Counted from the first letter of the stretch, positions 42,701 through 51,212 are shown. The stretch: DNA of 64,000 nt from Sipunculus nudus (GCA_026874595.1 CM049316.1:42363695-42427694); one strand, 5' to 3'. The notes: generated by a model not told the origin, from the letters alone. Program-made: numbers and translations.

Positions 42701-45700
42701 AGATTGAAACTTTGCAATTAAGCCCATGTCTGCACAACATTTTAACCATTTCATAACCATGTCAAGAAATTGATGTGAAAATTTTATTTTTTTATTTGAA
42801 AGGCGGGTCTGGTGAAAGAACTCCAATTCTGATGCTCAACTGTATCCATATATTTACCAACTAATGTTCCATCACCTTGTCCCACTCTAGTTTTAAAGAT
42901 ATAGTTAGCTTAAAAACAAACTTGTGAAACTTTCTGGACAACTAAAAGTGACACTACCTTACATCACAATATCATTTATAAATATATCTGAAGTTTGCTT
43001 CTTCATTAAGCCTTGGATGAAAACAGAGGGTCATTGCAAGGAAGCAACTATGTCTTCTATTTAACAGGTTAACATTCAAACTGAATCGAGTCCTAGCCCA
43101 CTTTGGAGAGCCAGGGCACCAAGTATGGGTAACTGAGATCCTTGGAACATTCACATTTTGAATACCATCCAAAGTGGCCAAAATTGACTCAGAAAACTAA
43201 TTAGTTACTTTTTACAAAATCACGCTCTCACCTTTAACTTGTACGAATACAGTCCAACAAAATGAGAAGACATCAGACACTGTGCACGGCAGCCTCCTGC
43301 AAAGATGCATGAAATTCAGCCAAACCCATCATCATCATGCAATATTAATAGTTTACATGACAATAAACTGCTTTTTACTTAGCATAGTAAAAAGTTTGAA
43401 ATTAAATATTCATTGAAGGGTCCTATTCTGATATCTGACACCTATTAACTTGTGTTAATCCCTTTCACCTAATATATAGCTAGACCAGAAAATGCCCAAC
43501 ACCAAACACAGGTTGTTTATTTTATTTATATCCATGTGTTTGTTATATATGGGGATCTGCCAAAATATATCTTCATTACAGGGGCCTATTCAGACATCTG
43601 ATGGTTATTAACTAATGATAATCCTTTTAACCTTATGTTAACATTGACCAGATAATGCCAATCCCAACACCAAAGGCTGCTTGATTTATATTTTATATTC
43701 CTTTATCTATGATATATATTGGAGGGGGGGGGGCTGCAAAATCAATCCCAAACATTCAGCAAGAAAATGAAAGTCAGTCAGACAAACCAGAGGTTTGTAC
43801 CTAGTGACCATTCAACTTCCGCACATTTACAACCAACTACCTTGAGCTACATGGCTTGTGTTTTTTTCAAAATTGCTTTGTTTACTAAGAGTTTGCAGAA
43901 CAGATGAACAAGCTGATACACCCATCACTCAGGCTTTTCCCCACAGCAATTATCTCAAGTTAATTGAGTACACAGCGTAAGCAACAAAATCACAGAAATT
44001 CTATAAAAAAGGTAGGTGAATAGCTGGCTTTAAGAGTCAAATAGGATTTTTAAAAAATTTTGGAACCATTTTAAATGACATGTTACCTTAGCTCTAATTG
44101 GTAAAAAAAAGAACCTCTGTCTGTCAGTGTTATTAATGAAACCACAAACTGCCCTTCACTTACCAGCACCTAAGTACAGATACTTGTAAGATGGTCGAAT
44201 ACAAGGTGATGATTTTTGTATTTTGTATAAAGGACTTAGGTAAAGGTACTTTCTATTACAGAGTACTTGGGTCCTGGCTGACAGGTAATTTTTTTTTCAA
44301 ACCAAAGATAAATGAACAAGTGATAATTGTGCATATCGGATCAGCATGTCCATTTCCATCCGTGTCCCTGAAGTACATTTTACAGGTACAGATAATCGTC
44401 CATAGTGCAGGTACCTAGTACCCCTTACTCATTACATCCAGGCACAGAAAAGGGTAATTTGAACTGTGCACCTGGAAACTGGTGCAAGCACCCAGCTCTG
44501 ACCCTCACCCGAACATATTTTTTTCCACTATGCTGTTCAATTCCCTATCCCAGCTGAGAGCTTCAGATTTTTATCTTTCCATCTGGTCTAAGATTGGTTT
44601 AGTGGTTTTCAATGTACAGCTTATATTCTGAGTTAGACTTGGGGTTAATTCAGATTTCCAATTTGAATAAAATTCAATCAAGTTGATGAAACTCCCAATA
44701 TTAATTCAAACAATTTATAATCATCAATTAAACTTAGTTCAATGAAGATACAATATTCTGATAACAAGATATCATTAGTCTTGCTAATTCACAAAATTCA
44801 GTCTGCAAGATACAGTACCATTTCAGCATTCACTATGTTTTAACGTGACATGCGTTCTTCAGCTCAGTTCTACCCCACTCACCCCCTCCCCCTGCTTGGG
44901 ACAAGGTGACAACTTGAACATCTGTCCATAAACTCAAGTTAATTTGTGTAAGCATGGGGCCTTCAATTTTTATTTACTGCTTCCATCAGGAAGTATGCAT
45001 TCATCCCTATTTGTGTGTTGTGCACAATAAAACTTGCTTTATCATGAAATCCATAAAATTTCCAGGGCATGTTGTGAATGGGCCAATGAAGATGCAATTC
45101 TCGTTTTGATTTGGACACAGAACATGATCAGGATTCAGGAACCTTATCAAGGAATATTCCCAACTGTACAGTCATATATGCATGAATGGACTTAGGAATA
45201 TCTGGTAAATAGTGAATGTTGACATGCGCTGGGGAGTATCCCACAATAGGGTCTCCCCCCCCCCCTTCCACACACACACACACAAGGCAGAGGCCTGCAT
45301 TCCTGAGAAAGCAGTAGTATTTTCATGCATATCCAGTTCGCTACAGGTCTGGTTATGTTGGCAGTGTTGGTGGACTGTGGATAAGTGGATGTTTTGTGTA
45401 CCCTGGGGTTTTGTTTACCTGTGATGACACCACAAAACACCTATGGAAATGTGAACCCACACACTGGCAATAGATTAAATACGGCTTGTTTCTTATTAGT
45501 TTAATGTAGTAACATGACATAAAACATGTTATTCAAAATATTAATGTGAGTGTGATACATAGAAACATAATGGCTTCCCAGGTTGCAGCCATAAAGCTGT
45601 CATAAGTGGATGCCATGTTTGCAAATGAACAGACTGCAACACAAAACACTTGTAAAATACAGCATTTAACATATTCTAAATAACACACTGGTGTTTTGGG

Positions 45701-48700
45701 TTGTTCATGGTACTGGTGTTGGTGCTGTTACATTGTCAATACAAAATGTGAGTTCTTACTTTTGTTTGCGGCTCCTAGCTTGCCTTGGTGGATCATCTGC
45801 AGGGTTGTTGAATATATCCAGAAAGATTGGTTCATATTTCTTGAAAATCACAGTTGAGACCGCAAAGTTTCTCTCAAGTCTGTCCACTTTTTCTCGGAAA
45901 CCCTCCGGTAGGTTACACATATCAGACCACTTTTTCATTTTGCTGAAAAACTGTACCAGGCTGAAACAACAAATCAAAGTATGGTAAAACAGGAAACCTC
46001 CATTAAACAAACAATTCAAAATTATGACAACTTTTCACGGTCCCAATTCTTTTTTGCTCTTTTTATAAGACCTTGCTTTTAGAACCACATCGAAAATGCA
46101 ACAGCTTTATGTAATTTTGAATTTTCACTGATCTACAATTGTTGTCTCTCTTGATAACAGAAGCAAGGAGGACCATTTTCACATTTTAACAAATGATCTG
46201 GAAACCAGAAGCATTCCGAAACTGAATAGCTTCATCAACATTCTGAATTATCAGGTCTTGAGATTTAAAACAATGTTGATCAAATTTATGTATGGTGAGC
46301 AAGTGCAGTATGCAAGAATCAAACCCAGGACATCATGGTTTCCACCACAGATCAGCTCTGCCAGCCAATGCAACGGCAGCTACAATAGCAGACACCTTTA
46401 CAAGCACATGGGGAAACTTTAACCCTGTTCTGAAATTTGCACTGAAAATTTCCCTAAACACGAGAGAGTCAAGATGGGCCTAGAACTGCCTTATCTCTTA
46501 ATGGTTGTAAATGTAAAGTCCTGACAGCCTCATCTCATAACAGTAAAGAATCATTTAAACATAATTTTGTGGTGATCAAGACACTCTACAAACTTTAACA
46601 GATGGTTCCCTGCCAGTTTCAGATAACCTAAATATTATAATAGATAGAACCTTCTGCGACTCACCCAAACCTTCTAAGTACTTAATCACAATCATTTTAA
46701 TAACTTTTTTGAGTAAAGCTGGTAAAAGGCTAACCAAGGCCCTGACAAAAACATCACCACTTCTGAGAGGTTAAGGTCATCAACAGAGAATCCCATATAC
46801 ACCAAAAAATTTGACCATCAGATAGGAAAATTGTAGTATACTTTTATTACATAACAGGACATATGACACTAACATCTGTGTTCCTGCTTCACAGACCTAT
46901 TAGAATATTAAGTTATTTTAATTGTAGCCATGTTCCTGTTGCCAGCACAAGGCATTCCAGCCCAGATAGGACCTTCCTAGAGCCACTGTTATTACATTAT
47001 TTTTATACCCTGCCTGTTGCAGGCAGGGTGTTGGAAGGATGTGGAGTCAGTTTAAACAAATAAGAGAAAATCGTCTCAATGTCATAGGTGAAAGCATAAT
47101 ATGACCCATCATTTGATAAGAATTTAATGATGCACCATATAGTCTATATCAAACAACTTGAGGTTTAGTTTCAGCCTGCTGTTTGTTGAAATATGCCATA
47201 AAATACACAGGCCTGCCCTCCCCTCCCTCCTGTGGAAAGGTTGCCAGTACCAGATGTAATTTCCTGAAAGACTGACATATTTTTTAAAGGCTCACATTTA
47301 TTGCCGGAATGTCGAGTGACACTTTTCTGTTTTAATGTGACCAATCAGTATATCATCTCTTTACCCAAAGATAATACAAATATCTGGAGACAAATGGTGC
47401 AAGTCAAGGCAAAGTATAACAAGGGACCTATGGGTCACGACGCTCAGCTGTTATATATGATAAAAAAATATTATTTAGAAATGAGGCACATGCTGGTTTT
47501 GTGTGGTAATAAATATAAGCTGTATTATGAGTTGTTGTTGTTTAGCTTATGTATGATTTTGATTGTACCTTTGGAGACAGGGAAGAGGATTGATTTCATT
47601 TATTTTATTAACAAATGGAGTACTATTGTCACACAGATTTTGACTTGGCCATATAACTTATAAGCAGAACATATAATATAAGAGTTTAACTATTTATTAA
47701 AAAAAATACAAATATTGTCCCAAATATAATTTTTATTAAAAATAATAAGAGAATCATATGATTTTTTAAAATGGAATATAACTGATATGATTATTAAAAT
47801 AATATTAAAGAATATATTCATGAATGCATTCATGAATACATTTTGAAAGTATTTGCATGAGTATTCATATATTTTCATTTTTACCTGAATTCCCATTCTT
47901 TATGCAAGAAATTTTATAATGGAGTACAAAATCATATTCGTATTTAAATACAATTACAAAGTATTTGCACCATGTCTGGAATTTATTCAGTTTTCACCAA
48001 ACAATGATGTTGAGAATCCAGAATATACAAAATTCACACATTTAAATAATGATCATAAGTACCTGGTTTTATGGCTTTTATTTATATTAAAAAAAATAAC
48101 TGTAAAAAATTCATTTTGGACTAATTTCACATCATTGTACACACTAGACACAGCAGGAATCTAGATTAATATTATCAACTGCATCTTTGTCTAATTTCCT
48201 TCCTATGATCCCTAATGATTAGTAATGAATAATATGATTTACTTCTTTATCATTAAAATTGAACTGAAAAATGCCATAGGTGACTGCATGGTGTTATTTG
48301 GAATATGTGACATTCTACCCATCGATACAAGATTCTTATATCATCAGTAACTGCAAGTTAATTTCCTGTTATTATAAACTAACAAATTCCTTTTCTATTT
48401 TTCTTTAATTTGTTATTAAAAACCAATAAAAATTTATTAATTTATTGTTTTTTGTTATGTTCTTGGTTAAAACTACTAGATGAGTTGGGTTGGACACCTG
48501 GCTTGCCATAAGCTGCCTGGATTCCATGTATGCCTCGCCTCAAGCGTGCATAATTTGATGAAAGGTCAACAAGGTCAACATACATGTGACTCAAGAGGGG
48601 CTGGAGAGAGCCAAAGTCTGACAGGGTCTCATAAAAAACATTAATAAAAGCTACAATTTTTGGCCAATTTCATTTTAGCTTTCTAAACTAAAAAGCTGAA

Positions 48701-50307
48701 ATGCTTATGTGTGCATGATATGAAAATTATATCAACAGTGCTCACGGGAAACAAACGTGCCATGGTCACAGTTGGGCAAAATTTAAGTAACTAATTTTAT
48801 ATTTATACTAAATAAAATTTGAAAAATTCAGAACTAATTTTGGGTATTCAATTGAATCTTGATTAAATAATGTTACATCCCTGACAAAAAAATCTCTAGC
48901 TTCAGCAATGCTCTTGTTAAGGGAGTAAATATATTTCTTGATTTTTTACAAAGTGCATTATGTTTGGGCCCATAACTTAAAACAATTACACAATACTGAC
49001 ATCATTCTGGCATGTGCATAGAGAATGAAAAATATGTATATTATTTATGATTAAAGTCAGATCAGTGGTTTTGATATTAGGCAGTCTTGAAGTGTAACAA
49101 TGGGTTTTTAATGGAAAAATGAAGTTTTTCATTAATATCTCGAATGTCCTAGTGACCAAATTCTTGGCATGGTAGGGCATTTTGGAGACATCTAACTGTA
49201 TGCCGAATTTAAGGAACTTAGAGCTGAAGCTGGGGAGCTGAGCTCTTGCAAACTGCATAACACTAGCTTGATGTAAACAATATGTTACATGGTGCTTGAA
49301 AACTTGATTAAAATCTACAGTTTTTGATCAACTGGTTTCAAATTTTTTGTGTTAACAGTTGAAATGCTAACAAAAACATGCTGTGAAAATTAAATCCACA
49401 GTACTTACAGGAAAAAAAACGTGCCATGGTCAAAGTTGGGCAAAATTTAAGGTACCAATTTTTTATTTTTATTAATATTTTAAAAAATTTAAAAGATTTT
49501 CATCTAATTTTGGGTATACAATTTAATTTTGATTAATTTAAGTTATATTACTGGAAAAAAGGTCCATAGCATTAACATTTTTTGTGTTAAGTGATCAAAT
49601 ATCTTTTCTGATTTTTTACAAAATGCATTGTGTTTGGGCCCATAACTTTTTTAAATTAAATAATACAGACATAATTTCTGGCATGTACATAGGAACTATA
49701 TAGAGGAATATTTATGGTAAATATGAGGTAAAACAGATGAGTGGTTTTGATATTAGGCAGTCCTGAAGTGTGAAAATAGGTTTTTAATAAAAAATTGAGG
49801 TTTTTCCTTAATTTCTCAAAGGAACGAAGTTGCAAACACCCAGTTTTCGGCTTGGTAGGAGATCTTGGGGACATCTAACATTATGCCGAATTTTGGATTC
49901 CTAGGTCTTACGGTTTCAAAACGTGCCACATCTACGGACGGACGGACGGACAGACGGACGACGGACAATGGACCACGACTATAGCTCAGATGACTTATAG
50001 TCAGCTGAGCTAATAAATATATAATAAAGGTGCATTACATATAATTAATTCATGGTGAAAAAAATATAAACAAAATATTGCCAGAATTGTTGACAAGCTG
50101 ATCACACTACATGTACAACATCAAATGGTACCCTTGGAAATTAATTATGCATTGCTTTCTTAGGCTAATTAGGCTCCCTGCCTAAGTACACAAAATCAAT
50201 CTTACTGCAGATGTATACAGAAGTTCAACAACAAATAATTAATGAGCTGCACGAATAATTTAATTAATTTCAGTCCTCAATTTAAAGAGTAAAACAGAGG
50301 ACATCCC

Positions 50308-50339
<32 letters not shown>

Positions 50340-51115
50340 AAAAGTTCTTTCATTGGTTTCAGAGGATGTTGATGATGGCACATTATTGATCATTAAACTT
50401 GCTTTTGTTTTGCAGAGCTAATAATAAGCGAAAGGAATTGTTGTGAAAAGATGTCAACACAGTACGTGTTTACACTTTCTAGTTTTTTGTCAGTAGAGCC
50501 AATGGTTATAAATCCCTTTAAATACCCCAGAGTTTTAAATGGCCCGCAAAGTGAAACAAGAAACCGCACAGGGACAACAAAAAGTTTGTTTACATGGTTA
50601 CACATGTACAAAAGCAGTACGTTTCGTCCTGCTGTAATTATTTATTTGTTAATTTCTATTTATAATTATAGGGGTTGATTACCTCAAGTTTGCCGATCGA
50701 AGCAGCCGTGTCAAAGATACACAGTTGCCAACAATTTGTCCCTTTCCAATTGTTGGTACCACTCTGGTCCGACAGGCCACATACAGAGCACAAGCAAGCC
50801 AGTGTATTTTATCACCCTGAAATTAAAGAAACACAAATTGAACCAGCCTTCCGTGTAACTGACATAACGGAATGGCATGAAATTCACCGAGAAATCGACA
50901 ATGAAATGTACAGCGACGTAGCGAGTTTGGCATTCATAACAAATATGGCCGCCGCCTCCCTGGGTTGGATAGCTCACCTCGAGCGTGTAGTTTACGCTAA
51001 TCCTAGAATAGTTTGACCAAGATTCTTTCTTGGCTTCGATGTCCATATTCAAGTCACAACAAAGGTCTTCGAACCTCTGTTCGACACTATCCGCTCCATC
51101 GTCTGAAAGTCCCAT
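3549..51115 (-). CDS. RBL1/RBL2: Retinoblastoma-like pocket protein (p107/p130 family), whole gene, 21 exons located
   Basis: Pocket proteins are nuclear repressors that bind E2F/DP and chromatin-regulator complexes and restrain S-phase genes. Translating the minus strand exon by exon gives, in order: an N-terminal cyclin-like domain (exons 1-6), pocket A (exons 8-13), a spacer with a KRQLF cyclin-binding motif (exon 15), pocket B (exons 16-20) and an RB-C-like tail (exons 21-22). The located exons total 3010 nt; with one missing exon of 3n+2 nt the protein would be about 1045 residues, close to vertebrate p107/p130. The pocket B insert contains SSSTLPVP and PPTPTRL, which I recall from p130. 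Invertebrates usually have one pre-duplication RBL gene, so a choice between RBL1 and RBL2 is not justified. It is not RB1: the insert and the PPPLSPLP / ISPHKN tail are RBL features. All located introns have GT..AG ends. The exon expected between exons 1 and 3 was not found. Confidence 0.95.
4386..4550 (-). CDS. RBL1/RBL2: RBL exon 21 (C-terminal region)
   Basis: Fifty-five codons: ERPPPLSPLPMVRAQTASPR, then HSIYISPHKN and IDRSPYK. The APPLSP, SPRR and YISPHKN motifs of p107/p130 are retained; they include conserved CDK sites. Acceptor TTCCAG, donor GTAATC. Confidence 0.95.
4963..5171 (-). CDS. RBL1/RBL2: RBL exon 20 (insert end and last pocket B helices)
   Basis: Encodes RAERLSNIRSSSTLPVP, then PPTPTRLAGTG and FEFEDRGDVIMFYNTVFVDR. 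The STLPVP / PPTPTRL part matches the p130 insert. FYNT is the equivalent of the Tyr-Asn pair that contacts LxCxE ligands in RB. Acceptor TTGTAG, donor GTAAAT, ends phase 0. Confidence 0.93.
5585..5711 (-). CDS. RBL1/RBL2: RBL exon 19 (pocket B, start of insert)
   Basis: Begins VYRSVLL, conserved in p130, then enters a basic and Ser-rich insert (NSRRRRGSGDSTSSRTGSDS, then SPAGEDREERDR). A comparable phosphorylatable insert interrupts pocket B in p130. Acceptor ATACAG, donor GTATGT, phase 1. Confidence 0.92.
5960..7037. mobile_element. Non-autonomous TIR element with internal ~325-bp tandem units
   Basis: Bounded by a perfect 14-bp inverted repeat, GTATCCCCAGACAA (5960-5973) and its reverse complement (7024-7037). 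The interior repeats a unit of about 325 bp at least twice and partly a third time, recognisable by the recurring 'atattcaaggtcaaggccact ... aaggtcatgacc' core near 6170, 6497 and 6825. A 16-C run follows the left end. No transposase reading frame. A fragment with the same right end lies at 41465-41864. Confidence 0.7.
7360..8165. repeat. Tandem repeat, period 278 bp, about three copies
   Basis: Corresponding points recur at 7541, 7819 and 8097, and TGGATGTCTGCAG at about 7366, 7644 and 7922, giving a 278-bp period. Each unit carries two GGTGGCGCCACC-type palindromes. Parallel reading frames in adjacent units are a by-product of the repeat, not genes. Confidence 0.9.
9165..10983. mobile_element. 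TIR element carrying a ~180-bp tandem array
   Basis: Ends are the inverted pair ATGCCCCCGCC (9165-9175) and GGCGGGGGCAT (10973-10983). The interior is nine to ten tandem copies of a ~180-bp unit (AGGAGCCGTAAAACGGTCAA start points near 9402, 9543, 9888, 10069, 10248, 10428, 10607, 10787). Copies on the right are nearly identical; those on the left are diverged and vary in length. No coding capacity. A small TIR element with a tandem core recalls 'pearl'-type elements of bivalves, but I cannot confirm membership. Confidence 0.75.
11415..11486 (-). CDS. RBL1/RBL2: RBL exon 18 (pocket B, short exon)
   Basis: Only 24 codons: VTGHELSFQEIMRCYRLQPQ followed by AQSH, aligning with VTKEDKSFQNIMRCYRTQPQ of p130. 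Too short for an ORF search; found by homology. Acceptor TTTTAG, donor GTGAGT, phase 0. Confidence 0.93.
11487..13959. other. Intron between RBL exons 17 and 18
   Basis: Apart from the 34-bp minisatellite at 13345-13725 I see only AT-rich single-copy-looking sequence with no homology-supported exon. Confidence 0.5.
13345..13725. repeat. 34-bp minisatellite, about 11 copies
   Basis: Unit roughly GAGTCATATGAGGGTGTTCT followed by AGGTGCCAACTTT, repeated head to tail with two copies carrying a small ATAGCT insertion. A single stray half-unit occurs near 13140. The minus-strand reading frame over it gives a repetitive peptide without biological support. Confidence 0.95.
13960..14136 (-). CDS. RBL1/RBL2: RBL exon 17 (pocket B core)
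   Basis: Fifty-nine codons, VYHLASVRLRDLCDRLGVDG through CAVYVMAK. This is the most conserved part of pocket B, including MWTCFEY and MEDRHLDQIIMC, where the LxCxE groove forms. Acceptor TTTCAG, donor GTACGC. Confidence 0.97.
14137..16506. other. Intron between RBL exons 16 and 17
   Basis: AT-rich; contains an 18-C run at 14963-14980. No other feature recognised. Confidence 0.5.
16507..16614 (-). CDS. RBL1/RBL2: RBL exon 16 (spacer to pocket B)
   Basis: Thirty-six codons: QLVFVPLATQSDPEQQAKPA, then NKPKKTGSLALFYRK, which matches RPKRTGSLALFYRK of p107 almost exactly. Acceptor GCCAG, donor GTAAGA; phase 0 at both ends. Confidence 0.95.
17325..17527 (-). CDS. RBL1/RBL2: RBL exon 15 (spacer with cyclin-binding motif)
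   Basis: Encodes DATQSPTSAADRFSSPAPGS, then AKRQLF, the equivalent of SAKRRLF in p107, an RxL docking motif for cyclin A/E-CDK2. Several S/T-P sites (SP, TPTTPTK, LTPGG) flank it. The end, LKTVVTSNGQQ, resembles the p130 spacer repeat (NGQTVTIP). Acceptor TCATAG, donor GTAAAC. Confidence 0.92.
17903..18032 (-). CDS. RBL1/RBL2: RBL exon 14 (spacer)
   Basis: Begins VMLPSQIDKD, then a low-complexity NGSTGNNG stretch and HPALRRVTAQ, equivalent to the poorly conserved start of the spacer (p107 HPRVKEVRT). Acceptor TTTGTAG, donor GTAAAA. The assignment rests mainly on phase and position. Confidence 0.8.
18523..18618 (-). CDS. RBL1/RBL2: RBL exon 13 (end of pocket A)
   Basis: Thirty-two codons, IEETILDSLSWKAGSPLWDA through SCED, matching IEEQILESLAW and the PTCEEV end of pocket A. 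Acceptor TTTCAG, donor GTAAGT. Confidence 0.95.
19906..20026 (-). CDS. RBL1/RBL2: RBL exon 12 (pocket A)
   Basis: Encodes AFPWIIDVFELNPYHFYKVI, then ELLIRAEDGLSRDVVKHLNL, matching FPWIIEVLNLQPFYFYKVIE of p107. Acceptor TTTGCAG, donor GTAAGT; ends phase 0. Confidence 0.95.
20446..20528 (-). CDS. RBL1/RBL2: RBL exon 11 (pocket A)
   Basis: Encodes SLLEQDMFHRSLFACCLEIV and IFSYNSQR, a very conserved pocket A helix pair. Acceptor TTGACAG, donor GTGAGT. Confidence 0.95.
20555..20975. repeat. Dispersed repeat, copy 1
   Basis: Collinear with 23655-24080 over about 420 bp: shared 'taagccttytggatttca', 'ggtctaggaat', 'aatttacaacag', 'gtatcagtaat' and 'atgtccacat' landmarks in the same order and orientation. 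Diverged and non-coding; family unknown. Confidence 0.7.
21049..21195 (-). CDS. RBL1/RBL2: RBL exon 10 (pocket A)
   Basis: Forty-nine codons, ASDDQPAPHADFARKRLQLG, then SLYYKVLENIMINEM, matching LAEILYYKILETVM of p107. Acceptor TTCTAG, donor GTAGGA; phase 0 at both ends. Confidence 0.95.
21715..21796 (-). CDS. RBL1/RBL2: RBL exon 9 (pocket A)
   Basis: Encodes KCTRNPHRDIVQRVEDMGQI and FCTKFTQ, aligning with the p107 segment around CVRNP and FCQHYTQ. Acceptor TTTCAG. The donor is GTTGGT, a weak site; the phase (0) and the next exon both fit, so the border is accepted. Confidence 0.9.
22218..22384 (-). CDS. RBL1/RBL2: RBL exon 8 (start of pocket A)
   Basis: Encodes TKALVPSTPLTGRRYLKEKE, then TPVSTATQSVSRLQSLL, the conserved entry into pocket A. 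Acceptor GTTTCAG, donor GTAAGT; ends with two bases of a split codon completed by exon 9. Confidence 0.95.
22837..23091 (-). CDS. RBL1/RBL2: RBL exon 7 (linker before pocket A)
   Basis: Eighty-five codons beginning VLKGKAENL, with VGDFDERIFLGEDA and EIGTP, both strongly conserved in p107/p130. A GPTGPTGEIAERVQ stretch follows (p130 has ETAERVQ). Acceptor TTTTCAG, donor GTAACA; phase 0 at both ends. Confidence 0.95.
23655..24080. repeat. Dispersed repeat, copy 2
   Basis: Partner of 20555-20975, same orientation, inside the intron between exons 6 and 7. No terminal structure visible. Confidence 0.7.
25846..26105. repeat. Interspersed repeat family R3, copy 1
   Basis: Shares the order of landmarks CATGAAAT, GGGCCGATGA, TGGATCTGGCAC, CAAGGAATATTCAC, GCATGAATGAAC, GTGAATGCTAACAC and a C-run with 45040-45310 and 56750-56985. 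Non-coding; family unknown. Confidence 0.7.
27572..27640 (+). repeat. tRNA-derived SINE head (candidate)
   Basis: TGGTGTAATAGTTGCGC resembles a Pol III A box region (compare tRNA TAGTGTAGTGGTTATCA) and GGTTATAAACA a B box (compare GGTTCGAAAC), at roughly tRNA spacing. Cloverleaf pairing is not maintained, so a working tRNA is unlikely. Confidence 0.35.
28040..28412. mobile_element. Degraded palindrome-array foldback element
   Basis: Left edge 'tgtctcagttgatatttaaa', right edge 'caatctttagcgtgacatgt', matching inverted the ends of the 38.7-40.9-kb element. Interior keeps GATTGCAATTGTGAT, TTTAAAATC and TCATCTAGGCAGA modules; the palindromes are decayed. A compact, older relative. Confidence 0.65.
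32442..32602 (-). CDS. RBL1/RBL2: RBL exon 6 (N-terminal domain)
   Basis: Encodes GLPDNYRS through YIKKLFDKK, with the conserved LCEKHEGLVVEAKGIKEHWF block. Acceptor TTGCAG, donor GTAGGC; ends phase 0. Isolated by two introns of about 9.5 kb each. Confidence 0.95.
38679..40860. mobile_element. Foldback element with palindrome-array terminal inverted repeats (family CCTAGG)
   Basis: About 2.18 kb. The outer ends TGTCAGAGACGAGATT and its complement are exact inverted repeats (pairing extends to 38672 and 40867). Arms of about 500 bp pair across an AT-rich centre; the outer ~310 bp of each arm is built from repeated CTCGCCTAGGCGAG palindromes separated by TTTAAAATC and GATTGCGATTGTGATCT linkers. 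Flanked by TATA on both sides, so the target duplication is TATA or TA (ambiguous because the flanks are themselves palindromic). A ~105-bp internal duplication lies at 40260-40470. No transposase frame. Confidence 0.85.
41465..41864. mobile_element. Fragment of the GTATCCCC TIR element
   Basis: Aligns with the last ~400 bp of the element at 5960-7037 (CTCACAGTACTGTTAAGTGG, the CATGCAAGATTTCTTGAGAT core) and ends in the identical TTGTCTGGGGATAC terminus at 41851-41864. The left terminus is absent, so it is truncated. Confidence 0.7.
42149..42274 (-). CDS. RBL1/RBL2: RBL exon 5 (N-terminal domain)
   Basis: Encodes GNFPAISDDLVNSYHLLLCC through NRKDLLNANFS, nearly identical to vertebrate p107/p130 over ISDDLVNSYHLLLC. 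Acceptor TTTCAG, donor GTAAGA. Confidence 0.95.
43232..43296 (-). CDS. RBL1/RBL2: RBL exon 4 (N-terminal domain)
   Basis: Short 65-nt exon coding RLPCTVSDVFSFCWTVFVQVK, matching RQPCTVSEIFHFCWVLF of p130. Acceptor TTTGCAG, donor GTGAGA. Its phase joins exons 3 and 5 exactly. Confidence 0.95.
45040..45310. repeat. Interspersed repeat family R3, copy 2
   Basis: Same landmarks as 25846-26105 (CATGAAAT, GGGCCAATGA, CAAGGAATATTC, GCATGAATGGAC, a run of 12 C, then 'gaggcctgcattcctgagaa'). Followed by a short (CA)n run. Confidence 0.7.
45760..45960 (-). CDS. RBL1/RBL2: RBL exon 3 (N-terminal domain)
   Basis: Encodes LVQFFSKMKKW through RSRKQ, including the highly conserved LERNF and VIFKKYEPIF stretches of the p107/p130 N-terminal domain. 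Acceptor TTTCAG, donor GTAAGA. It opens with one base completing a codon, so it cannot follow exon 1 (phase 0) directly: a joining exon of 3n+2 nt is required. Confidence 0.95.
45978..46110. mobile_element. Degraded copy of the 1.4-kb MITE family
   Basis: Shares with 1421-1597 the GGTAAAAC...AACCTCC entry, the ATTCTTTTTTGCTCTT core and ACCTTGCTT. It sits directly upstream of the exon 3 acceptor. The right end is lost. Confidence 0.5.
46300..46400 (-). repeat. tRNA-derived SINE head (candidate)
   Basis: On the minus strand TTGGCTGGCAGAGCTGAT and GGGTTTGATTCTTGC resemble A and B boxes about 45 bp apart. It reads H-W-L-A in one frame but the flanking residues do not match RBL exon 2. Confidence 0.3.
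48655..49258. repeat. GGAC-ended interspersed repeat, copy 1 (truncated)
   Basis: Shares with 49310-50013 and 60112-60693 the landmarks 'cgtgccatggtca', 'gttgggcaaaatttaa', 'gtttgggcccataac', 'tttgatattaggcagtc' and 'catctaac..tatgccgaattt'. It stops before the GGAC microsatellite. Confidence 0.8.
49310..50013. repeat. GGAC-ended interspersed repeat, copy 2 (full 3' end)
   Basis: Ends in a (GGAC)n microsatellite at about 49935-49970 and a terminal near-palindrome AGCTCAGATGACTTATAG / TCAGCTGAGCT. Tandem to copy 1, non-coding. Confidence 0.85.
50978..51115 (-). CDS. RBL1/RBL2: RBL exon 1 (start codon, N-terminus)
   Basis: Encodes 46 residues, from MGLSDDGADS to RISVNYTLE, aligning with the extreme N-terminus of p107/p130 (QALCQELN / NYTLEG). 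The frame stays open upstream to about 51295 but holds no other ATG (the upstream end is TTG), so 51115 is the start; context AAAATGG. Ends phase 0 at donor GTGAGC. Confidence 0.9.
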
Positions 51116-51212
51116 TTTGAGCGGGTTCAGCTCGAACGAAACCCAGCCCTTGTTCCTGTGAAACAATAATGGCAGGTCTGAAATCGATGGGCCGGCAACA
51201 CGCGAAGCCAGT

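Larger units (their letters stand above)
42275..45759. other. Introns around RBL exon 4
   Basis: Contains a local tandem duplication of about 163 bp (from about 43413 and 43577; 'tattctgatatctga' / 'tattcagacatctga') ending in a G-run at 43724, and repeat R3 copy 2 at 45040. Otherwise nothing recognised. Confidence 0.5.
45961..50977. other. Intron region between located RBL exons 1 and 3
   Basis: Should contain RBL exon 2, which I could not find. Holds a degraded MITE (45978-46110), a SINE-like piece, an AT-rich stretch (47280-48480) with an unrecognised 120-codon frame on the plus strand (47301-47663), two copies of the GGAC-ended repeat (48655-50013), and a 24-C run at 50305-50328. Confidence 0.6.

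Noticed and set aside
46340-46375. H-W-L-A peptide on the minus strand as the missing RBL exon 2
   Set aside because: Only four residues match. The following residues do not resemble CALYVACR, and the sequence looks like a tRNA-derived SINE head.
47301-47663. 120-codon plus-strand open frame in an AT-rich block
   Set aside because: Composition is low-complexity AT-rich, with no motif of a known transposase or cellular protein. It may be a remnant, but no function can be supported.
50675-51016. 113-codon plus-strand open frame at the RBL 5' end
   Set aside because: It overlaps RBL exon 1 in antisense and has no homology; a shadow of the real exon.
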